Source: an uncultured Gammaproteobacteria bacterium
GTDB taxonomy: Bacteria > Pseudomonadota > Gammaproteobacteria > Nitrosococcales > Methylophagaceae
Assembly (NCBI GenBank): GCA_913058195.1
Contig: CAJXPP010000005.1
Coordinates: 1-27,788 of the forward strand
Direction: 5' to 3'
DNA length: 27,788 bases
The position numbers and the translations under genes were made by a program. Shown here piece after piece: positions 22,582 through 27,788 of this stretch (positions are counted from its first letter, which is position 1; every line of letters begins with the position of its first letter). The notes below the pieces were generated by a model. That model was given only the letters and a program-made list of their open reading frames with translations. It ran no database searches and was not told the DNA's origin.

Positions 22582-23901
22582 ATGAATAAAGCACAACTTG
22601 AACAGGCTGCTGAAATCGCACTAGAACAAGCAAAACAACAAGGTGCAACAGCTGCCGAAGTCGGAGTCAGTCATAGTAGTGGTGTGTCAGTGACTGTTCG
22701 ACAAGGTGATATCGAAACACTTGAGCACAATAATGACAAAGGCTTAGGTATTACCGTTTATTTTGGTCAAACCAAAGCATCAGCGAGTACATCAGACTTT
22801 AGACCAGAAGCTATCGCTGATACGGTGGCAGCCGCTTGCGGTATCGCCAAACATACACAAGCCGATGAATTTGCTGGATTGGCTGATGCGAAACTGATGG
22901 CAACAGAGTTTCCTGATTTATCCGCTTATCATCCGTGGGATCTTGAGGCAGATAAAGCCATTGAAATTGCCACTGAGTGTGAACAAGCAGGCTTCGACCT
23001 AGATAAGAAAATTACCAATTCTGAAGGTGCTAGTGTATCGAGTCATCAAGGAGGCCGAGTGTATGCAAATAGTCATGGGTTCATAGGTAATTCAAAAAGC
23101 ACTAGACATAGTATTTCAAGTACTTTAATTGCTAATGATGACAATGAGGGCATGCAGCGTGATTATTGGTATGACGTAGCACGAGATGCCAATGACTTGG
23201 CTTCTGCTATTGATATTGGACGACGCGCAGCAGATAGAACATTACGTCGACTAAATGCCAAAGTGGTTCCAACGGGTAATTCTCCTGTTGTGTTTGCAGC
23301 AGAAGTTGCACCATCACTATTTGGGCAATTAATTGGCGCAATCAGTGGGCGTGCTTTGTATAAAAAATCTACTTTTTTAGACGACCACTTAGGTAAGCAA
23401 ATTTTTCCTGATTTTATGCATATCCATGAGCAACCCTACTTATTAAAGGCATTAGGCAGTGCAGCCTTTGATGGCGAGGGCGTAGCGACAAAAGCACGTG
23501 ATATTGTTCGCGATGGTGTGTTGCAAGGGTATGTGCTTGATAGCTATTCAGCACGTAAATTGAATATGGCTACCACAGGAAATAGTGGTGGCGTACATAA
23601 CCTTACTATTGAAACAGGTACACTTGGTTTTGCTGACATACTAAAAGAAATGGGCACAGGTGTACTTGTCACAGAAACCATGGGAATGGGTGTAAATATT
23701 GTGACCGGTGATTATTCTCAAGGCGCAGCCGGTTTCTGGGTTGAAAAAGGTGTAATTCAATATCCTATTGATGAATTCACTATCGCCAGTAATTTACGAG
23801 ATATGTTCCTAGGTATTCAAGCAGTAGGTAGTGATGTTGAGTGTAAAGGAAATACTCGAACGGGTTCGGTATGGATCGATAATATGATGATTGCAGGTTA
23901 G
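22582..23901 (+). CDS. pmbA: Metalloprotease-complex subunit PmbA (TldE)
   Basis: A 439-residue member of the TldD/PmbA family. The TldD/E complex trims unfolded peptides and matures microcin B17 and the CcdA antitoxin in E. coli; TldE itself lacks the zinc motif and acts as partner. Sequence hallmarks include GATAAEVGVSHSSGVSVTVR (20-39), EHNNDKGLGITVYFG and the C-terminal LTIETGTLGFADILKEMGTG, MGMGVNIVTGDYSQGAAGFW and RTGSVWIDNMMIAG (about 425-439). It begins one base after moeB stops, so they are probably co-transcribed. TldD is not in the window. The stop codon abuts a hairpin at 23901-23918. Confidence 0.94.
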   Translation: MNKAQLEQAAEIALEQAKQQGATAAEVGVSHSSGVSVTVRQGDIETLEHNNDKGLGITVYFGQTKASASTSDFRPEAIADTVAAACGIAKHTQADEFAGLADAKLMATEFPDLSAYHPWDLEADKAIEIATECEQAGFDLDKKITNSEGASVSSHQGGRVYANSHGFIGNSKSTRHSISSTLIANDDNEGMQRDYWYDVARDANDLASAIDIGRRAADRTLRRLNAKVVPTGNSPVVFAAEVAPSLFGQLIGAISGRALYKKSTFLDDHLGKQIFPDFMHIHEQPYLLKALGSAAFDGEGVATKARDIVRDGVLQGYVLDSYSARKLNMATTGNSGGVHNLTIETGTLGFADILKEMGTGVLVTETMGMGVNIVTGDYSQGAAGFWVEKGVIQYPIDEFTIASNLRDMFLGIQAVGSDVECKGNTRTGSVWIDNMMIAG

Positions 23902-23918
23902 CAGCTTTAATAAGCTGC
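23901..23918. terminator. Short hairpin between convergent pmbA and the double-PilZ gene
   Basis: A perfect 7-base stem, GCAGCTT (23901-23907) with AAGCTGC (23912-23918), encloses the loop TAAT. It includes the last base of the pmbA stop and the final codons of the PilZ gene. No T-run follows on either strand, so intrinsic termination is only possible rather than likely. Confidence 0.4.
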
Positions 23919-26132
23919 CTTGATAATATCGGTTATATCTTTAAGATCACCAACAGCAAATAAGTTTTGAAGAACGCTCTTTATTATTTTGACCTTATGA
24001 GGGCTATGATGACGTAATTCAGCGAGTTGCTCTGTTAAATCCTGCTCTTGATTGAGAGCATTAACGGGCAATGGCATTATTGAGCATTGAAAGAATACGT
24101 GCTCTTTATGTGCTAAGGCTCGGTTTATAAACACAGCCTTTTCTGCTGCAGATTTTAGTTCTAAATCAGAGTTAATAACCCAATCGCCATTATTAGTTTT
24201 AGCTTGGTAACAATATAAGCCAAACTTAGCACTATCATTAAGTGAAAGATCTTTTAATGTTTCAGATAATAAGGCGGTTATATTAGTGAGCGCTTGCCAC
24301 AACTGTGGTTTTTCATCAACACGGTTATTTTGAGTTGATGCAACGGCTTGTACAATACGTTTATTGTCATCTGTCATGCCAAAATAGATAGGGATGCTGG
24401 ATAGAGATTGACTTAGCAGCGTGCTAAAAATATGGCTTTCTTTGGGTGTAACGATATCTTGATTATTTTTAGCTAAAGCATCTTTATTTTTTTCAATGAT
24501 ATCAGTAAAGAAGTCATTGGTTTGTTTGGTGCAACTTAGTGTATTACGCTCCAAACCTACTGTTGATTGGCTAAATAAATGGTACTCATTTTTTATAATG
24601 TATGGGATCTTCGTCAAGGTCACTTTTTTGGTTTGAGTCTGCCAACGATCAAAATCAACCAGCACATGCATTTCTTTTCGTAACGAGAGGTTCTCTGGTG
24701 GGGTAAAAGACAATCCCGTTGTAGAGGCATCGATACTGGTGAGTTTGAACTTCTCGCCATTGATATGAACTGTTATCGCAGTGCGGATATAAAAACGTGG
24801 TTCATGGTGTGTAAAATAATGTGCCAGTGCTTTTGGTTCGGGAACAGAGAAAGTTGTTTGTTCTGTCACTGTGGCTCGTTTTAGTTCAACATCAGTAAAT
24901 GTGGCGACGGATTCAGTATTGTGACAGCTGCTTGAAATATCTGAAACGGAGACACAAAGAGAAATATCAGTAAGACGTGCTGTTAAGTTGACTCCTGCTT
25001 GTTGATCACGTCTTGAGATGGCATTGATTTGTTCTTCGAAATCAGAAACGTCTATTTTACAGCTCTGAGTGTGGAGCAGTAAGACAGTGCCACTATTCTT
25101 TTGGGCCCAATTTAATGCCTTTGCTACTAACTGTGTGTCAGAACGTGCAACAGCAAGGCTATGAGGTCTGGCTTCTATTTTAGTGATAACCACTACCATA
25201 TCTTCACCCCTAGCCATGAGAGTATGGAGAGGCATTAGGCTAAAATCGAGTTGATTATTGTCGTCTAATAAAGGCAATAAAATAGTTTCGCTTCTAGGCA
25301 TGAGGTGAAATGCTTTTATCGGGTCTGAATCAACTGGCTTACCCAACCAGAGTAATACTGAATTGAGTGAATGGGAATATAAGCGAAGGTAATATCGATT
25401 AATAAGGTTAACCATCTTACTATCAAGGTCATGATAGGCTGCAATATTATGTTTTTCTGTCCATTCGTCAAGCCATTTACTAATAGCCAAGTCATCACTA
25501 TGATGACGAATTAAAATAGCCTGTGTATGTGTTTCATCATGCTTTATACGACTAATTTTATAAGGAATATTTGATAGTAATTCTGTATTAGCAGTGGCAT
25601 TAAAGTCTGGAAAGCTAATGGATACTTCGGCACCTTGTTCAAGGGTATAAGAACGTTTTAGTGTGATGCGGATAGCGCTAGTGGTGATATCAATGGTTGA
25701 GCCATGATAGAGCATATCGGCTAAGACTATTTTAATCGGTGTTGCAAACACGATACGAGCTTCTTGCCTGCTTACTCGCTGATCAAAAGAGATAAGTTGA
25801 GGTTGCTCAGCATCGTTAGATAGAATGGAGTTTCCTGCCTTGGGCTGGGTCTCAGCTTCTGCTTGCTGTTTTTCATTGAGCGTTTTTACAACTTTTAAGA
25901 CTGACTCATAGACCCCAATAGTATATTTACCTTTAAAACGAGCCAATAATTGTTTGGCAAGTAAATAACCACGGTCGTCTAAATAATGTGTTTTGTCGCC
26001 AAATGTATAAGCTTGGCATTCGCCAGTGACCCTACCGCGTAAATCAATCGCACGGTTACAGGTTTTACTGAGCCGTTGATGCTCTAATTTCTGTAAAAAC
26101 TGCTCGTTTTTTGAATTAGAATTATCGGCCAT
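23907..26132 (-). CDS. Large protein with two PilZ-like domains (probable cyclic-di-GMP receptor)
   Basis: This 741-residue protein has no enzymatic domain that can be named. Residues about 120-215 form a PilZ-like region with an RxxxR pair (Arg122, Arg126) and a degenerate second motif (DITTSA, 148-153). Residues about 444-530 form a second, more canonical PilZ domain: Arg446 and Arg450 (PRFYIRTAITV) then DASTTG (468-473), matching D-x-S-x-x-G for cyclic-di-GMP binding. Between and after them lie mostly soluble segments, and no clear signal peptide or membrane helix is seen. It ends a minus-strand run after yciB, yciI and bolA, with only eight bases before its start. It is likely a signalling effector rather than an enzyme, and homologues of this size and layout are not generally characterised. 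Confidence 0.78.
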   Translation of the reverse strand: MADNSNSKNEQFLQKLEHQRLSKTCNRAIDLRGRVTGECQAYTFGDKTHYLDDRGYLLAKQLLARFKGKYTIGVYESVLKVVKTLNEKQQAEAETQPKAGNSILSNDAEQPQLISFDQRVSRQEARIVFATPIKIVLADMLYHGSTIDITTSAIRITLKRSYTLEQGAEVSISFPDFNATANTELLSNIPYKISRIKHDETHTQAILIRHHSDDLAISKWLDEWTEKHNIAAYHDLDSKMVNLINRYYLRLYSHSLNSVLLWLGKPVDSDPIKAFHLMPRSETILLPLLDDNNQLDFSLMPLHTLMARGEDMVVVITKIEARPHSLAVARSDTQLVAKALNWAQKNSGTVLLLHTQSCKIDVSDFEEQINAISRRDQQAGVNLTARLTDISLCVSVSDISSSCHNTESVATFTDVELKRATVTEQTTFSVPEPKALAHYFTHHEPRFYIRTAITVHINGEKFKLTSIDASTTGLSFTPPENLSLRKEMHVLVDFDRWQTQTKKVTLTKIPYIIKNEYHLFSQSTVGLERNTLSCTKQTNDFFTDIIEKNKDALAKNNQDIVTPKESHIFSTLLSQSLSSIPIYFGMTDDNKRIVQAVASTQNNRVDEKPQLWQALTNITALLSETLKDLSLNDSAKFGLYCYQAKTNNGDWVINSDLELKSAAEKAVFINRALAHKEHVFFQCSIMPLPVNALNQEQDLTEQLAELRHHSPHKVKIIKSVLQNLFAVGDLKDITDIIKAAY

Positions 26133-26140
26133 TAGATGTC

Positions 26141-26413
26141 TTAAAGCTTGTCAAACTCAGCAGGTGTTTTAGCGATAATACTCAAAGCATGAATGTCTGA
26201 GGCAAATAAGTCTTTGGCTGCTTCATTGACTAAACGATGCCGCTTTATCAGCATTAAACCATCAAACACATCACTTACAATTGTCAGAGTGTAATGACCT
26301 CCCCCCGTATTGCCCGCATGACCAGCATGCAGTGCACTGTCATCTTGGATAGAAAGATGGCTAGGGTTTAAGCTTGCCATTGCGTGTTCCAGTTTGTTAA
26401 TGGTGTTGCTCAT
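26141..26413 (-). CDS. bolA: BolA-family protein
   Basis: A 90-residue BolA/IbaG-type protein. In characterised members these act with monothiol glutaredoxins in iron-sulfur trafficking, and BolA also affects morphology and biofilm formation. The fold signature is seen in SIQDDSALHAGHAGNTGGGHYTL (about 21-43), with His residues that could bind an Fe-S cluster with glutaredoxin, and in KRHRLVNEAAKDLF (56-69). Its start overlaps the yciI stop by four bases. It is followed after eight bases by the PilZ gene. BolA versus IbaG cannot be decided from the sequence alone. Confidence 0.9.
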   Translation of the reverse strand: MSNTINKLEHAMASLNPSHLSIQDDSALHAGHAGNTGGGHYTLTIVSDVFDGLMLIKRHRLVNEAAKDLFASDIHALSIIAKTPAEFDKL

Positions 26414-26709
26414 GGCAATACTTTTTTAAATGGTTTAACGATAACCTTAGCGTAAACACCGGCTTCAATATAAGGGTCTGCATCTGCCCACGTTTGGGCC
26501 TGAGCCAAGTCGTTAAATTCGGCCACCACCAAACTGCCTGTGAAACCAGCATCAGCAGGGTCATCACTATCAATCGCGGGGTGTGGACCAGCTAATATTA
26601 AGCGACCTTGTTGCTGTAAGTCTGTTAAACGTTCTAGGTGTGCTGGTCTTGCTTCTTTTCGGCGACTTAAGCTATCGGCAATATCTTCACTGATAATGGC
26701 ATATAACAT
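26410..26709 (-). CDS. yciI: YciI-family protein
   Basis: A 99-residue protein of the YCII fold, related to dioxygenase/ferredoxin-like folds, whose function in bacteria is poorly known. Conserved residues are visible: RPAHLERL (21-28), the loop GPHPAIDSDDP (41-51) with the His43/Asp47 pair used by the family, and WADADPYIEAGVY (74-86). It overlaps yciB by one base (TAATG) and bolA by four. The yciB-yciI-bolA order is common in gammaproteobacteria, so this is almost surely one transcript. Confidence 0.9.
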   Translation of the reverse strand: MLYAIISEDIADSLSRRKEARPAHLERLTDLQQQGRLILAGPHPAIDSDDPADAGFTGSLVVAEFNDLAQAQTWADADPYIEAGVYAKVIVKPFKKVLP

Positions 26710-27305
26710 TATTTTTGGTCCTCAGCTGGTGGTGTAACTTCAGTAATATATTTTGATAAATATACAGACTGACCGATGATGAATACGATGGTGAGTCCAA
26801 GTAAACCAAATAATTTAAAGTTGACCCATGTTTCTTCTGGGAAGTTAAAGGCGACATATAAATTAGCTAAGCCCGAAATGACAAAAAATAATACCCAAGC
26901 AATATTTAATCGTTTCCAGACAGCGACTGGTAATTGAATGTGTTCAGCCATCATACGTTCAAGCAATGATTTATCAGTAAATAATTGGGCGCCGATGAAA
27001 GCGAGTGCAAATAACCAGTTTACAGCTGTTGGTTTCCATTTAATAAAGTCAGGGTTTTGTAGCCATAAGGTAGCACCACCAAGGACAACAACAAGTACCA
27101 GCGTTATCAAATGAGACTTTTCAACTTTCTTCGTTAATAACCAGGTAATTGTAACTTGAAGAATAGACGCCACAATCATAACTGCAGTGGCAGCATAAAT
27201 ACCCTTCACATCATATTCTTGACCATCCCAGTGATAGATACCTCCGCCAAATTTATAGGCGATAAAAAAGAGTACGATGGGTAAAAAATCAAAAAATATT
27301 TTCAT
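26709..27305 (-). CDS. yciB: Septation protein A / YciB inner membrane protein
   Basis: A 198-residue integral membrane protein of the YciB/IspZ family, with five hydrophobic segments by eye. It opens with the family-typical MKIFFDFLPIVLFFIAYK. YciB takes part in envelope synthesis and cell division in E. coli, interacting with the elongasome/divisome. It is the first gene of the yciB-yciI-bolA-PilZ run and diverges from the PHP-domain gene across about 54 bases, which is a common arrangement. KWKPTAVNWLFALAFIGAQ and WVNFKLFGLLGLTIVFIIGQ are conserved segments. Confidence 0.92.
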   Translation of the reverse strand: MKIFFDFLPIVLFFIAYKFGGGIYHWDGQEYDVKGIYAATAVMIVASILQVTITWLLTKKVEKSHLITLVLVVVLGGATLWLQNPDFIKWKPTAVNWLFALAFIGAQLFTDKSLLERMMAEHIQLPVAVWKRLNIAWVLFFVISGLANLYVAFNFPEETWVNFKLFGLLGLTIVFIIGQSVYLSKYITEVTPPAEDQK

Positions 27306-27359
27306 GGGTTTCTTTAAGTAAAAAAGTAATGGCAGCTATTTTAACGTAAAATAGCATGA

Positions 27360-27750
27360 ATGACTTGTTATGACCTACATTGCCACTCAACAGCCTCTGA
27401 TGGCTCCTTAAGCCCCACTGAATTAGTGAGCCGCGCTATCGAGCAGGGTGTAGATATACTGGCATTGACTGATCATGACGGTACCGAAGGCATTGCTGAA
27501 GCATCACATGCAGCACAGGGGACTGATTTAACCCTGCTTGCTGGCGTAGAAATATCAGTTACATGGGGCGGAACAACCATCCATATTGTTGGTTTAAATA
27601 TCGATGTGAACCACCCTGCCTTACAAAATGGTCTAACAACAATGCGACAGTACCGTATTGGTCGAGCTGAAGAAATCGCTAAACGATTAGATAAGGCTGG
27701 AATTTCAGGAGCGCTTGAAGGTGCTAAGAAATACGCATCAGAGGTTATGT
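27360..27750 (+). CDS. rnm: PHP-domain phosphoesterase (RNase AM/YciV type), N-terminal part
   Basis: The frame starts at ATG 27360 and continues for 130 codons before genomic sequence ends at 27750. Metal-binding PHP motifs are plain: DLHCHSTASDG (5-15; His7, His9, Asp14), ALTDHDGTEG (35-44; Asp38, His39), Glu64 in AGVEIS and His75 in IHIVGLN. In E. coli the homologue (YciV, RNase AM) trims 5' ends of ribosomal and other RNAs and acts on 3',5'-bisphosphonucleotides. The family is about 280-300 residues, so half is missing. The reading frame continues into adapter sequence beyond 27750, producing a spurious tail ending YTHLRAHET. It lies opposite yciB, as in many gammaproteobacteria. Confidence 0.85.
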
Positions 27751-27788
27751 CTGTCTCTTATACACATCTCCGAGCCCACGAGACTAGG
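27751..27788 (+). other. Sequencing adapter contamination (Nextera mosaic end and index-side adapter)
   Basis: Bases 27751-27769 read CTGTCTCTTATACACATCT, the 19-base Tn5 mosaic end used in Nextera libraries. Bases 27770-27784 read CCGAGCCCACGAGAC, its index-side extension, and 27785-27788 (TAGG) would be the start of the index. These 34 defined bases match the well-known adapter exactly, so the stretch is non-genomic. Confidence 0.98.

Noticed and set aside
27751..27788. Continuation of the PHP protein to the window edge
   Set aside because: The bases are sequencing adapter, so this end of the reading frame is artificial.
1..27788. Mobile elements, CRISPR arrays, tRNA or rRNA genes, or prophage
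   Set aside because: No transposase, integrase (other than XerC), direct-repeat array, cloverleaf or phage gene was seen. Gene order is syntenic housekeeping throughout.

Overview
This 27.8-kb window is ordinary gammaproteobacterial chromosome, AT-rich (roughly 40% GC by eye) and densely packed, with no intergenic gap longer than about 160 bases. The gene neighbourhoods are classic for the class: pilB / lptM-lysA-dapF-DUF484-xerC, polA / DUF2782-thrB, rsmE, prmC-moeB, pmbA, and yciB-yciI-bolA divergent from a PHP-domain gene. The exact genus cannot be fixed from the sequence. A marine Methylophaga/Cycloclasticus-like lineage would fit, but that is a guess. No tRNA, rRNA, CRISPR array, insertion sequence or prophage was seen.

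Layout. Bases 1-877 hold the start of pilB on the minus strand, cut off by the window edge. Bases 1035-4846 are a plus-strand operon for a tiny LptM-type lipoprotein, lysine/diaminopimelate synthesis (lysA, dapF), DUF484 and the XerC recombinase, followed by a receiver-GGDEF diguanylate cyclase with its own likely promoter. A hairpin at 5884-5908 separates it from convergent polA. DUF2782 and thrB diverge from polA. Bases 10175-13195 (plus) carry an O-antigen-ligase-type membrane protein, a YrbL-like kinase-fold protein and a GT4 glycosyltransferase. They meet head-on a minus-strand run (13217-18599) of a second GT4 enzyme, an ELM1-family protein, an LpxL-type acyltransferase, a ZIP metal transporter, PgeF and an inositol-monophosphatase-family enzyme. 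From 18695 the plus strand carries rsmE, DUF3301, an unusual tail-anchored response regulator, prmC, moeB and pmbA. The minus strand then carries a large double-PilZ protein at the end of a yciB-yciI-bolA operon. A PHP-domain gene (RNase AM type) begins at 27360.

How the genes fit together. Two themes stand out above housekeeping. One is the cell surface: lipid A acylation, glycosyl transfer, O-antigen/core ligation, LptM for the LPS translocon, PgeF and diaminopimelate for peptidoglycan. The other is cyclic-di-GMP and receiver signalling: an intact GGEEF cyclase with an inhibitory RxxD site, a 741-residue PilZ protein, a PilB pilus ATPase, and a receiver protein anchored in the membrane by its C-terminus. 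The last two are the best candidates for undescribed biology.

Data-quality warning: the final 38 bases (27751-27788) match the Nextera transposase adapter and are not genomic. The true sequence ends at 27750, within the PHP gene.
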